Below, piece by piece: positions 46,606-55,616 of a DNA stretch of 64,000 nt (position 1 is the stretch's first letter; the number at the start of each line of letters is the position of its first letter). A program made the translations under genes and the position numbers. The stretch covers positions 1-64,000 of the forward strand of contig NZ_JADLJS010000027.1 of NCBI RefSeq assembly GCF_015680405.1, in the 5' to 3' direction. The notes beneath the pieces are model-generated. The model made no database searches, was not told the DNA's origin, and worked only from the letters and a program-made list of their open reading frames with translations. This DNA comes from Pseudomonas pudica. Its GTDB lineage: Bacteria; Pseudomonadota; Gammaproteobacteria; Pseudomonadales; Pseudomonadaceae.

Positions 46606-47498
46606 AGATTCTGCTACTGGGCAAGGACGGCCAGGTAGGTTGGGAGCTGCAACGCAGCCTGGCCCCGCTGGGCCAGGTGCTGGCGCTCAATTCCCGCAGC
46701 AAGGCACACTGCGGCGACCTGGCCAACCTGCCGGGCCTGGCTGAAACCGTGCGCGCCTACGCCCCCGATGTAATCGTCAACGCCGCCGCCTACACCGCCG
46801 TTGACAAGGCGGAGAGCGACCGCGAGCAAGTCTTCAAGGTTAACGCCGAAGCCGTCGGCGTGCTGGCCCGCGCCGCTGCCGACTGTGGAGCACTGCTGGT
46901 GCATTACTCTACCGATTACGTGTTCCCGGGGCAGGGCACTCAAGCCTGGCGCGAAGACGACAGCGTCGGCCCACTGAATGCCTATGGCGAAAGCAAGCTG
47001 GCCGGCGAACAGGCCATCCAGGCTGCCGGTTGCCAGCACCTGATCTTCCGCACCTGCTGGGTGTACGCCGCTCGCGGCAACAATTTCGCCAAGACCATGC
47101 TGCGCCTGGCTGCGGAACGCGACAGCCTGGGCGTTATCGACGACCAGCATGGCGCCCCGACCGGTGCCGAACTGATCGCCGACATCACCGCCCACGCCAT
47201 CACCGCCACCCGCCGCGACCCGGCCCTGGCCGGCCTGTACCACCTGGCGGCGGCCGGCGAAACCACCTGGTGCGGCTACGCTCGTTATGTGCTGGAGCAG
47301 GCAGTGGCCCTGGGTGTGCCATTGAAAGCCCACGCCGAACAGGTCAACCCATTGACCACCGACGCCTACCCGACCCCGGCCAAGCGGCCGGCCAATTCGC
47401 GTCTGGACACCCATAAACTGCAGCAAGCCTTTGCCCTGACCCTGCCAGACTGGCGCTTGGGTGTGGCTCGCATGCTTTCGGAAATACACGAGAAATGA
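46602..47498 (+). CDS. rmlD: dTDP-4-dehydrorhamnose reductase
   Basis: 298 aa SDR for the last step of dTDP-L-rhamnose synthesis. The nucleotide-binding start is MKILLLGKDGQVGWELQRSL. STDYVFPGQGT holds the catalytic Thr region, and YGESKLAGEQA the YxxxK. Start and stop overlap rmlB and rmlA as ATGA junctions. Functional only with an RmlC activity, which the fusion at 31837 appears to give. Confidence 0.95.
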   Translation: MKILLLGKDGQVGWELQRSLAPLGQVLALNSRSKAHCGDLANLPGLAETVRAYAPDVIVNAAAYTAVDKAESDREQVFKVNAEAVGVLARAAADCGALLVHYSTDYVFPGQGTQAWREDDSVGPLNAYGESKLAGEQAIQAAGCQHLIFRTCWVYAARGNNFAKTMLRLAAERDSLGVIDDQHGAPTGAELIADITAHAITATRRDPALAGLYHLAAAGETTWCGYARYVLEQAVALGVPLKAHAEQVNPLTTDAYPTPAKRPANSRLDTHKLQQAFALTLPDWRLGVARMLSEIHEK

Positions 47499-48385
47499 CC
47501 ACTATGAAGCGTAAAGGCATCATTCTGGCGGGCGGGTCGGGTACCCGTCTGCACCCCGCGACCCTGGCTATTTCCAAGCAGCTGCTGCCGGTGTACGACA
47601 AGCCGATGATCTACTACCCGCTGACCACCCTGATGCTGGCGGGTATCCAGGACATCCTGATCATCTCCACCCCGCAGGACACCCCGCGTTTCGAGCAACT
47701 GCTGGGCGACGGCCACCAGTGGGGCATCAACATCAGCTACGCCGTGCAGGCTTCGCCAGACGGCCTGGCACAGGCCTTCCTGATCGGTGAGGAATTCATC
47801 GGCAACGACCTGTCGGCGCTGGTGCTGGGCGACAACATCTATTACGGCCACGACTTCCAGCAACTGCTGCGCAACGCCATGGATCGCGACGAAGGCGCCA
47901 GTGTGTTCGCCTACCACGTGCACGACCCCGAGCGTTACGGCGTGGTCGAGTTCGATGAGAAGGGCAAGGCGATCAGCCTGGAGGAAAAGCCGACCAAGCC
48001 GAAGTCCAGTTATGCCGTGACCGGGTTGTACTTCTACGACAAGGACGTGGTCGAGATTGCCAAAGGGATCAAGCCGTCTGCGCGGGGTGAACTGGAGATT
48101 ACCGATTTGAACCGGGTGTACCTGGAGCAGAACCGGTTGTCGGTGGAGATCATGGGGCGCGGGTATGCCTGGCTGGATACCGGGACGCATGATTCTTTGC
48201 TCGAGGCTAGTGGGTATATCGCGACCATTGAGCGGCGGCAGGGGTTGAAGGTGGCTTGTCCGGAAGAGGTGGCGTACAGGCAGGGGTGGATTGGGGCGGA
48301 ACAGTTGTTGAAGCTGGCGGAGCCGTTGGCTAAGAATGGGTATGGGCAGTATTTGAAGAGGTTGGTGGGGGATAGGGTTTATTGA
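47495..48385 (+). CDS. rmlA: glucose-1-phosphate thymidylyltransferase
   Basis: 296 aa. Makes dTDP-glucose from dTTP and glucose-1-P. The nucleotide-binding GIILAGGSGTRLHPATLAIS is near the start, followed by LPVYDKPMIYYPL, LVLGDNIYYG and the sugar-site segment EEKPTKPKSSYAVTGLYFY. The ATG overlapping rmlD is used; MKRK three codons later is an alternative. Last plus-strand gene of the O-antigen cluster; the next gene is convergent and much less GC-rich. No rmlC follows. Confidence 0.96.
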   Translation: MTTMKRKGIILAGGSGTRLHPATLAISKQLLPVYDKPMIYYPLTTLMLAGIQDILIISTPQDTPRFEQLLGDGHQWGINISYAVQASPDGLAQAFLIGEEFIGNDLSALVLGDNIYYGHDFQQLLRNAMDRDEGASVFAYHVHDPERYGVVEFDEKGKAISLEEKPTKPKSSYAVTGLYFYDKDVVEIAKGIKPSARGELEITDLNRVYLEQNRLSVEIMGRGYAWLDTGTHDSLLEASGYIATIERRQGLKVACPEEVAYRQGWIGAEQLLKLAEPLAKNGYGQYLKRLVGDRVY

Positions 48386-48486
48386 GAGGTGCTGGGGCTC
48401 GCCCCTTGAGAGTGAGGTCTTGAGGGGGCGTGCCTTATAATCAAAGCTTGATTGGGAGAGGGCGCCTTTTGTCGCCCATGCAGAGG
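48386..48486. other. convergent junction rmlA / DUF6270 gene
   Basis: 101 bases between two stops facing each other. GGGGC-TCG-CCCC (about 48394-48405) and GGGCG-CCTTTTGT-CGCCC (about 48459-48476) can fold. Neither is a textbook terminator. Base composition falls sharply just beyond. Confidence 0.4.
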
Positions 48487-49572
48487 CTATTCCGTGAGGT
48501 CGTTCAAGGGCTTTACGATGCATTTACAAGAGACTCTTTCGCCTAGAGAGTCTTGGTAGAAGGCCATTATGCTCAATTCTCCAGATATATCAGGAATAGG
48601 GAAATGAACGCTCTGTGACGCTTCGTACCAGCGAATGTCATGTTTTTTTCCGTCCACTAGCAAGTAAAATGCGAAGATCCCGCTCTCGTGCATTCTTCCA
48701 TTCATTATAAGTGAGCAATGCGCAAAGATGCCTTGCTCTGACTTTTTGGCAGTTACGGTAATCGTTGCTCCTTCAGAAATAAGCAGTGAGTCCTTCGGCG
48801 TAGATTCGGGCACTGATTCAAAGGAACTATTCGCAAATGCGATTGACTTCAGCTGTGTGAGAGCTTCTTTATAGTATTGCTCGCAATAGTGGAAGGGAGA
48901 CACGCCCCAGCGGTGATGTTCATCTGACGAAAAAAGCTGGGGTGGGAAGTGCAAAAATTGATTTTTTTCCAACTTCCTGGCCAGTTCGTCATACATCCAG
49001 TCCAGTTCGCGGTTGGCTTTTTCAATTGTCGCTAAAGAAACTGGGAAGTTTGTGTTGCTGGTGTTTTCAAAGCGTGAGGCCCAATGCACTTTGTTAACTA
49101 CGACGCAATGAAGTTTGTTTTGTTGTGCTATGGCTTCGATAAACTTGTGCATTCCTTGAAGCCATAGCGCGCGGTGCTCAGATGATCCAGGCTTGATTAG
49201 TCTGAAACGATCGACGCTGCCGTCCGTCAGTAGGCCGCTTTCAACTAATTCGCTTGATTTCGTAATAATTTGTCCGGATGGCAGAGCCACAAGATCGAAA
49301 CGTTCATCAATTAGATCGATCAGTATTATATCAGCGGCTTGAATCGCTTCCGTCTGAGTGAGGATTTGCTTGGAAAAATCGTATGCAACCATCCGTCTTC
49401 TGAATGCGGATGGGATACGATTTAGCGCTTTCTCATTTTCGTATGATGCACTGCATAGTGAAGCCATTGAAGATCTTGCGAAATATTCAGTTAACTTAAA
49501 TGCTCGGCTATCCTCTAGATTGAATATATCTCTAGATACGCAGCTGCCGTAAATCATCAAGTTTTTGATCAC
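48487..49572 (-). CDS. DUF6270 protein
   Basis: 361 aa with the start I favour (GTG ending at 49572); a GTG at 49629 would add 19 residues and an ATG at 49557 is also possible. It opens with NLMIYGSCVSRDIF, and continues with DIILIDLIDERFD, NKVHWASRF and HRWGVSPFHYCEQYYK; all four blocks recur in the C-terminal half of the 565 aa protein encoded at 56081. GSC, Asp and P-x-H placements recall SGNH hydrolase/acyltransferases, but catalysis is not shown. After about residue 265 is a beta-rich extra domain. AT-rich: a 60-base sample at 49441 has 21 G/C, against 36 of 60 at 43501 in wbpM. Confidence 0.75.
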   Translation of the reverse strand: MIKNLMIYGSCVSRDIFNLEDSRAFKLTEYFARSSMASLCSASYENEKALNRIPSAFRRRMVAYDFSKQILTQTEAIQAADIILIDLIDERFDLVALPSGQIITKSSELVESGLLTDGSVDRFRLIKPGSSEHRALWLQGMHKFIEAIAQQNKLHCVVVNKVHWASRFENTSNTNFPVSLATIEKANRELDWMYDELARKLEKNQFLHFPPQLFSSDEHHRWGVSPFHYCEQYYKEALTQLKSIAFANSSFESVPESTPKDSLLISEGATITVTAKKSEQGIFAHCSLIMNGRMHESGIFAFYLLVDGKKHDIRWYEASQSVHFPIPDISGELSIMAFYQDSLGERVSCKCIVKPLNDLTE

Positions 49573-49629
49573 TATCTTCTTCAGCCTTTTTTCTTGCTTT
49601 ATGGAGGCCTGTTCCGTCAGGCCTATCAC

Positions 49630-50028
49630 CTAATTTCAGGTCGCTCCATGCCCAGTGTTGATGACAACTCGGCAATATCCAAGATGTCGCGTAACGGTAG
49701 CAGGGATCTCATTATCCATAAGCGGCTTAGGAATGCAACGCATGCTCTGTGATCTGCTGACCATTTTCTACGAGGGCGGGCAGGCTCAAGCAGACACTAG
49801 ATCAATGCTGACCTAGTTGAATATAATTTGAACTAATTGCCCTCGAAGCGGTCGCTTTGCTTGACGCTATCATTGTGCAGGCACGTTGCTGCGAAAGAGC
49901 AACTCAGTCGAAAGCGTCGCCAGTGGACGCTTATGAAGCTCTTCCGCTGCGTACGTGCACACCTCAATTGCATAGCTAAGCGCTCCGACCATTTGGGGTT
50001 CGTGGAGCGCTCGTCCTCACTATTGGAT
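49630..50028. other. 400-base gene-free gap
   Basis: Between two minus-strand genes. I see no conserved product; a 73-codon plus-strand frame at 49837 has no recognisable features. AGCGCTCC / GGAGCGCT (about 49979-50011) is a short inverted repeat. It may be a scar of past recombination and may hold the promoter of the DUF6270 gene. Confidence 0.4.
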
Positions 50029-51252
50029 TCAGGCTTGCGTCGGCTGTTGTTCGGATAAGACTTTCGGAGATTTGGATTTCTGATCCAGTAAAAGAGAGGA
50101 AAATTTGTTTGCTAAAGCAATAGCGGGCAAGTCAACTTTTAAATAGAAGAAATAAGAGGCTAAAAGGGTCAGGGCTATTGTTGTGACTAATGTCAGTGTC
50201 ATGGCGGCAAAACTCATTCCGAGATGCTTGCAGAAGAATTGAGCCACCACAACTAGGATAAAGGTATGTAGCAGATAAAGAGAGAATGAGAGCTTGCCGA
50301 GCCACTTCATAGGCGCGCTGTCCAAAATAGCGAATGCGCGTTGTGCGTTCAGTACGCTTAGCAAAACAATCAAACCTCCGAATGCAGGTATGATCAATAG
50401 CCAGGAAGGCTGATAGCCGGTTATGGCTGACAGGGAACGGGTCATATTGCCGAGAATTGCGTAAGAAGCGCTTGCAGAATGAAAGCCAGCCAAGTACAGC
50501 CCAACGAACAAGCCGATCAAACATATTGCAGTTCGCGTGGCGCTGTTTTTTTCCTCATCGAATCTAAACGTGATTAGCATCGAGCCGAGAAAAAAGAGCG
50601 ATGTGTACATGGCCGTTTTGTTTGTGGACGCAGATAGTGCGAGGAACGCGGCGATACAGAAAATACGGTAGACCAAAGCATTGCCACCAAAAAGTGCGAA
50701 TGCGGCAAAGATGGCGAAAGATCCTATTAGTTCTATCTGGATGGTCCAAAGTACATAGTTGTAGCGGCTGTCGCCCAAAGCCAAAGCGCCATAAATAGCG
50801 TCACGAATGGCGCCGTTCCATGTGGCATTGAACAGATATGGCGTTGAAAGAACCGGGGTCGGGCTGATATTCGGAGCTTCATAAACGCCAAGCTTCATCA
50901 GGATGCATCCGATAAGGACAGACGCAGCGACAGGCACGCCTAAGCGGATATAGCGTTTAACTGATGCTTTGCGAATTGAATCAAGCACGTCGGTGTGCCG
51001 TGAAATACTATAGGTAAGTACTAATCCGCTTAGAATGAAAAACATTGATACGGAGAAACCACCACGATAGAAGAAAGAAAACGGGCTATCAAACCATTCG
51101 ATTCCGTCTAGCGGGCGGCCTTTGGTACGTACGCCCAGATGCATTGCCGGGTAGTACCAGAACAGCGCATGAGAAAAAATCACGATCACTGCGGCAAGAC
51201 CGCGGATCCCATCCAACTTGGACAGACTCATTTTATGAAGTCCGCTTGTCAT
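50029..51252 (-). CDS. acyltransferase 3 family (OafA-like) membrane protein
   Basis: 407 aa, about ten membrane helices. Family motifs are LSKLDGIRGLAAVIVIFSH (R near 17 and catalytic-type His near 27), GGFSVSMFFILSGLVL, and LWTIQIELIGSF near 168. It very likely acylates a sugar of the surface glycan made by neighbouring glycosyltransferases. The ATG ending at 51252 has AGGA about 10 bases upstream; the frame extends to 51288. AT-rich like its neighbours. Not similar enough by eye to the 26554 acyltransferase to call a duplicate. Confidence 0.87.
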   Translation of the reverse strand: MTSGLHKMSLSKLDGIRGLAAVIVIFSHALFWYYPAMHLGVRTKGRPLDGIEWFDSPFSFFYRGGFSVSMFFILSGLVLTYSISRHTDVLDSIRKASVKRYIRLGVPVAASVLIGCILMKLGVYEAPNISPTPVLSTPYLFNATWNGAIRDAIYGALALGDSRYNYVLWTIQIELIGSFAIFAAFALFGGNALVYRIFCIAAFLALSASTNKTAMYTSLFFLGSMLITFRFDEEKNSATRTAICLIGLFVGLYLAGFHSASASYAILGNMTRSLSAITGYQPSWLLIIPAFGGLIVLLSVLNAQRAFAILDSAPMKWLGKLSFSLYLLHTFILVVVAQFFCKHLGMSFAAMTLTLVTTIALTLLASYFFYLKVDLPAIALANKFSSLLLDQKSKSPKVLSEQQPTQA

Positions 51253-51351
51253 TTTTATTTCAATCCTATGGTTGTGCTTGGATAGCAATCAATTTAGATG
51301 CGCTGGGAATGAAATCGATAGCGATACTCTTATGCCAGCGGTTGCCAGAAA

Positions 51352-52593
51352 TCAGTCATTCTCGGGCAAAGTACTCAGGTTCGTGCATGATGACCGAGAA
51401 AGGTATTTGGGAGAGATTTGCAGAACATCTTGCGCCATTTTTTTCTTGATCGAGCGACGTGAGAATTGTTGCACGAAATCAAGGCGAGATGTCTTCTTTA
51501 TCTCCAACCGCTGCAATGCCTGGATTGCCGCCTCGACATCGCAGGGCGGGAACAATGCCACATTCGTGATCCTTTTCTGCGCGAATCGGCCTGCGTAGCC
51601 TGACAATCCACCCCAAATTGGCTTATCAGTTGCGGCATACTCGAAAAGCTTGGAAGGCAATACACGTCGGAAGGCCTTGAGGTTATTGAGGTGTAAAAAT
51701 AGAACGTCAGCTTGATGATAAACCCGCAGCAGTTGATCGCGCTTCATCGGCGGCGATATGCGCACGTTTTCTACCTCTGCATGTTCAAGCGCCTTTTTCA
51801 AGGTCTCTAAGGCACCGCCGGCGCCTATCAGATGAAATTCAACTTTATCAGTCAAGCGTATGGCCAATTCTGGGAGAATCTGATGTAGCCCTTGCCCTGT
51901 GCCGATATTTCCAGCATAGACCACCTGTAACCGCTGCGGGCTCTTTTCGGGTGAGGGTAGCTGGGACGCCTGCGAGTGCTCAATGAATAGATCATCTACA
52001 CCATTGGTATAAAGCGTGAACTTACGTCCAGGATAACGAGTTGTAAAATATGGTAAAAAGCCTGGGGAGATTAGGTTGATCCTCGTCGCTTGCTTGACTG
52101 TCCATCGCTCTATTGGAGAAAAGATGGACGCCGCCAACTTGCCCCAACGTGACGGCAATAGTTCGCGCAAAGTGTCGACAAAGATGTCCCGAATATCGAG
52201 ATAGAGCCCACATCCGTTGCGTTTTGCGATCATGGCGCCCAGAAAAGCTGTCATCAACCTAGAAGAGGTAGCAAAAACAAGGTCGTACTTCTTATGACGG
52301 GTAATCTTAAGGGCATTGATCGCGAAGCTTGCAAATGATTGCGCTTGGTCCCTGATACCACTGCGATGTGCAGGCACATCAATCCGTCTGATGGTCAGTA
52401 GCGGCAGGCGCTCAATGCTGACCGCGTTTGCAGTGAAAGAGTGGTACCGGTTCGGTTGAGTGGTAACAACTTCAATTTCTATAAGGTCACCAAGTTCGGC
52501 ACGAAGCGCATTGACAAGCGCTTCGGCACGAAATGAGCCCGCAGAAAGGTCCGGCGGATAGTAAAAACTCAGCAGGAGGATCCGCGTGGTCAT
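51352..52593 (-). CDS. family 4 glycosyltransferase, WbuB-like
   Basis: 413 aa GT-B enzyme. The start ILLLSFYYPPDLSAGSFRAE is typical of the WbuB group. The mid-region YLDIRDIFVDTL, VVYAGNIGTGQGLHQILPEL opening the donor domain, and PSKLFEYAATDKPIWGGLSG as donor site support this. WbuB-type enzymes transfer N-acetylated 6-deoxyhexosamines (L-FucNAc) in E. coli antigens; the substrate here is unknown. It overlaps the upstream GT gene as ATGA. Confidence 0.85.
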   Translation of the reverse strand: MTTRILLLSFYYPPDLSAGSFRAEALVNALRAELGDLIEIEVVTTQPNRYHSFTANAVSIERLPLLTIRRIDVPAHRSGIRDQAQSFASFAINALKITRHKKYDLVFATSSRLMTAFLGAMIAKRNGCGLYLDIRDIFVDTLRELLPSRWGKLAASIFSPIERWTVKQATRINLISPGFLPYFTTRYPGRKFTLYTNGVDDLFIEHSQASQLPSPEKSPQRLQVVYAGNIGTGQGLHQILPELAIRLTDKVEFHLIGAGGALETLKKALEHAEVENVRISPPMKRDQLLRVYHQADVLFLHLNNLKAFRRVLPSKLFEYAATDKPIWGGLSGYAGRFAQKRITNVALFPPCDVEAAIQALQRLEIKKTSRLDFVQQFSRRSIKKKMAQDVLQISPKYLSRSSCTNLSTLPEND

Positions 52594-53837
52594 GATCTTG
52601 CCTGGGATGAGTGTGGTGCAGCAGAGAGAACCTTTTGATACAAATCCACCAAGCGCGACTCCTGCTCCTCCCAGTTTAAAGTGCCAGCAGTCGAGCGTGC
52701 GTTTTGCGCATAGGCCTCACGCAATTTGGCATCCGAGACCAATACGTTAAGAGCATGTGCAAGGCCAGTTGGATCATCAGATGCAACGAGGACACCTACA
52801 TCATGTCTGCGCACGATCCGACGGATTTCCGGGAAGTCCGTTGCCACTACGGGTAAGCCGGCGATGATGTACTCGAATAATTTATTCGAGTCTGTGGTGT
52901 AGTGGTTAAGGCAGGTGTTCTCAATGGGTTGTACGCCGATATCAGCGGAGGCCGTGTAGCTCGGGAGTTCTGCCAGCGGGACCGTGGGTATGATGCGTAC
53001 TCGGTCATGCAACTCAAGGTCTTCAATGAGCAGGCTCAGATTGTGGGTCAGGCGTCCCCCTCCGATAAGCACGAAATAGGCATCTGGTACGTTAACTGCG
53101 GTACGAATAAGCTTCTCGAGTCCGCGACCTTGTTGCAGGCCACCTTGATAGATAATGATCGGCCATTGCTCAGTAAGCCCAAGCTCTTCACGAATCCGAT
53201 TTGTGGGAGGGCTGCGCGTCAACCGTGGCCGGTTCTGCAATACCGTCGGGCGTATGACGTGATATGCCCGGGCAAAATACTTGGCGCGAGCATCCGTGGT
53301 AGTGATAGTACCATCTGCTGTGGGCATAAGGTGTTTCTCAACTATCCCCACCAAGCGGCGGAAGCTATCGTAACCTTCTCGGCTTGTGCTTATTTCATGT
53401 GCATCATAGACCAAGCGGGCACGGCTGATACGAGAGACCAACCATGCAGTTGGTAGTGTGTTTACGTCGTGAGAGTGCACCACGCTTGCGCCATAACGGA
53501 CCATGTGTACGAGCAGGGCTGTGTGAGTCCAGGCTCGGGCAATGAGACGCAATATTTGATGCTTGATGCCCAATTTGCTAATCGGCCCTTGAGTTTTAAT
53601 GGCCTGAGAGGAGGGCGCGGACACGATTTTGTTTTTGCGCAATCGCCACAGCGGGCTGCGCGCCACGCGGAAGACTTCAATTCCGTCTTCGAGGCGCTCT
53701 TGCTGCGGTGTGATGCCGGGCGTGTGCAAGGCGAAAACACGGACCTGATATCCTGCGTGCTGTAATGTCTGAGCTTCCTTGAGCACTCGAGCGTCATTAA
53801 GAAACTCATTCCAGACGATCATAGCGATTTTTTTCAT
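52590..53837 (-). CDS. family 4 glycosyltransferase
   Basis: 415 aa GT-B enzyme. The acceptor half starts KKIAMIVWNEFLNDARVLKE and contains VVHSHDVNTLPTAWL and ARLVYDAHEIS. The donor half has IIYQGGLQQGRGLEKLI and SNKLFEYIIAGLPVVATDFP. It overlaps both neighbours by ATGA, so it is co-translated with the 579 aa membrane protein upstream and the WbuB-like enzyme downstream. Donor and acceptor unknown. Confidence 0.87.
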   Translation of the reverse strand: MKKIAMIVWNEFLNDARVLKEAQTLQHAGYQVRVFALHTPGITPQQERLEDGIEVFRVARSPLWRLRKNKIVSAPSSQAIKTQGPISKLGIKHQILRLIARAWTHTALLVHMVRYGASVVHSHDVNTLPTAWLVSRISRARLVYDAHEISTSREGYDSFRRLVGIVEKHLMPTADGTITTTDARAKYFARAYHVIRPTVLQNRPRLTRSPPTNRIREELGLTEQWPIIIYQGGLQQGRGLEKLIRTAVNVPDAYFVLIGGGRLTHNLSLLIEDLELHDRVRIIPTVPLAELPSYTASADIGVQPIENTCLNHYTTDSNKLFEYIIAGLPVVATDFPEIRRIVRRHDVGVLVASDDPTGLAHALNVLVSDAKLREAYAQNARSTAGTLNWEEQESRLVDLYQKVLSAAPHSSQARS

Positions 53838-55573
53838 TGAGCGGACTCCTGCCTGAGTTCTAGTGGTTTTTCTGCCTCAGTTGCGGCAAGAATGTCATCC
53901 AGCAACTTGAAAGCAGCTGGATAGTCCTTTCTTAGCAGGAACCTTTCAAAGCTGTACATGAATGCCGACAGTACAATGTCAGCGGTAGTTGTATTTACTA
54001 AGCTCGGACGGCTGCTGCGCGCAATTTCGATTGCCTTGTAAAAACGCTCTTTTTCAATCACGGGCCAGTTACTTCCTACTGCTTCGATGCGCCAGTTGCT
54101 CCAATGGCTCAGATGGTATTGTTGCGAGGCAGAAATGAGTAGGGCCTCTGAAGTGATATCGAGTGAGACGATCTGCCGAGGTAAGGCGCAAAGTTTTTTT
54201 ATAATGAGCTCGAAAGAGTCGAGAAGACGCTCTACCTTTTCTGCTTCTTCCGGAGTCGAACATACGAAACGTAGGGGCTCTATCATGCCCCTATCAAGTC
54301 GTTGCTCCAAGTAGGGACGGGTACGGCTGAAGCGCAATATCAGTTCGCTTGCTGGCTCGCAGTAGAGGAGCTGCTCGCTGATTGCGACAACGCCATCGCC
54401 AATCTGACGACGGATAAGCTTCTTGTGGCCATCCAGGCGGAAGAGGTGGCAATCGATCCCCTGCAGTAGGTAATGCCCTAGCCACTCGAGTGATGGCAAG
54501 TGTGGTTGGTACTGAAAGAGCAAACGCTCCTGCTCGGCCAAAGTGGCGATATTATTGCCGAACAGCTTGGCCAAGTATTCTTGAGGTTTCTCGTTACCTA
54601 GAATGGTGATGTGAAATGCATAGACATCAACTGCATCAATCTGGTGCCAACTGATTTTCAGACCATTCTGAGTATCGATACCCGCTTGGTCCATCAGCTT
54701 TTCTACCCAAGCCTCGCGGCTTGATGGGCTAAGCAGACATTCGAGTTGATGGTTATTCTGACGTTGCTCGAGCAAAGGTTGGGACTGGAAAAACATGGCA
54801 TTGATCTGGCGATGTTGCATACGCAAGCTGACTACGTCTTGCACCATGCCGGTCAGGCGTTGTAAGGCTTGGCGCATGACGAGAACCGCAATGACTGCAT
54901 GAAAGATGCGTTGATGCGGGAAGTACAGGAAGTCGGCAACCAGACAGAAAAAACTCAGCAGAAAACCAGTGGCCGACAGTGCGTTGAGTATGTTGCCGTG
55001 GTTTCGTTGAAACTGTACTTGAATAACAGGGCTGAGGTTATAAGTAATTACGCATAGGAGCGTAATTAGAGCTGTATATCCGAGTATAATGGCAAGTAAT
55101 TTTGGATAAATTATTAGGAGGACGACAGCGCTAATGGAGAAAAACAGAGCTCCCGCCATGGCGCGAGTAAACCTGGAGTATGCATAGGCTGCGATTTTCT
55201 CCTGGTTCTCAATTATATTTAACTTGGCGCTACGCAATAGCAACGTTCGCGCGCCTTGGCGACAGCAGTATGCGATCAACAGCTCGCTAAGCAGGTAGAG
55301 TACATAGCAGACTGCTGCAGCCACACTAAGTGACACAATTAGGTGGTTTTTTTTCAGTGCTTGAAAGGCACTGGGAAAGTAATTCGGTATTTTTTCGGAG
55401 CCTAATAAGATTATTACCTTAAGAGGCAGGAAAAAGGCGAGCAGAAGAAAAATCTGGCTCGCCAGGGTTGTAATCTGCACGGTAATAGTCGTGAAGGGTA
55501 CTACCCGCAACAGTTTTATACCTATCGACAGGCACCAGCCTAGCGTCGACTTAATATGGTGTTGAAGCTTCAT
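53834..55573 (-). CDS. membrane protein: ABC-exporter-like TM domain plus degenerate kinase-like domain
   Basis: 579 aa, not a family I recognise. Residues about 25-250 have five or six hydrophobic helices (about 28-56, 78-104, 138-156, 158-178, 198-218, 222-240) laid out like the membrane domain of an ABC exporter, but no Walker A, signature or Walker B follows. Residues about 275-560 are soluble. YLAKLFGNNIATLAEQERLL near 333-352 resembles the N-lobe of aminoglycoside-phosphotransferase-like kinases, and LPRQIVSLDITSEALLIS near 464-481 plus YHLSHWSNW the catalytic and metal loops. There the usual H-x-D reads SLD and the D-(F/W) acid reads H, so it would be inactive. Function unknown; encoded among glycosyltransferases. 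Confidence 0.6.
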   Translation of the reverse strand: MKLQHHIKSTLGWCLSIGIKLLRVVPFTTITVQITTLASQIFLLLAFFLPLKVIILLGSEKIPNYFPSAFQALKKNHLIVSLSVAAAVCYVLYLLSELLIAYCCRQGARTLLLRSAKLNIIENQEKIAAYAYSRFTRAMAGALFFSISAVVLLIIYPKLLAIILGYTALITLLCVITYNLSPVIQVQFQRNHGNILNALSATGFLLSFFCLVADFLYFPHQRIFHAVIAVLVMRQALQRLTGMVQDVVSLRMQHRQINAMFFQSQPLLEQRQNNHQLECLLSPSSREAWVEKLMDQAGIDTQNGLKISWHQIDAVDVYAFHITILGNEKPQEYLAKLFGNNIATLAEQERLLFQYQPHLPSLEWLGHYLLQGIDCHLFRLDGHKKLIRRQIGDGVVAISEQLLYCEPASELILRFSRTRPYLEQRLDRGMIEPLRFVCSTPEEAEKVERLLDSFELIIKKLCALPRQIVSLDITSEALLISASQQYHLSHWSNWRIEAVGSNWPVIEKERFYKAIEIARSSRPSLVNTTTADIVLSAFMYSFERFLLRKDYPAAFKLLDDILAATEAEKPLELRQESAQ

Positions 55574-55616
55574 CGGCGAATGTTTCGTTCAATGGGCTTA
55601 ATCGACGCTTGCTGGA

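Noticed and set aside
48436..48441. Perfect TATAAT in the rmlA/DUF6270 convergent gap
   Set aside because: No -35 box at 16-18 bases, and there is no plus-strand gene downstream to be read.
49630..50028. Insertion-sequence remnant in the gap
   Set aside because: Translating the segment gave no transposase-like stretch and no clear terminal inverted repeats or target duplication.
49837..50058. 73-codon plus-strand frame in the gap before the acyltransferase
   Set aside because: No ribosome site, no recognisable motif, and it runs into the end of the minus-strand acyltransferase gene.
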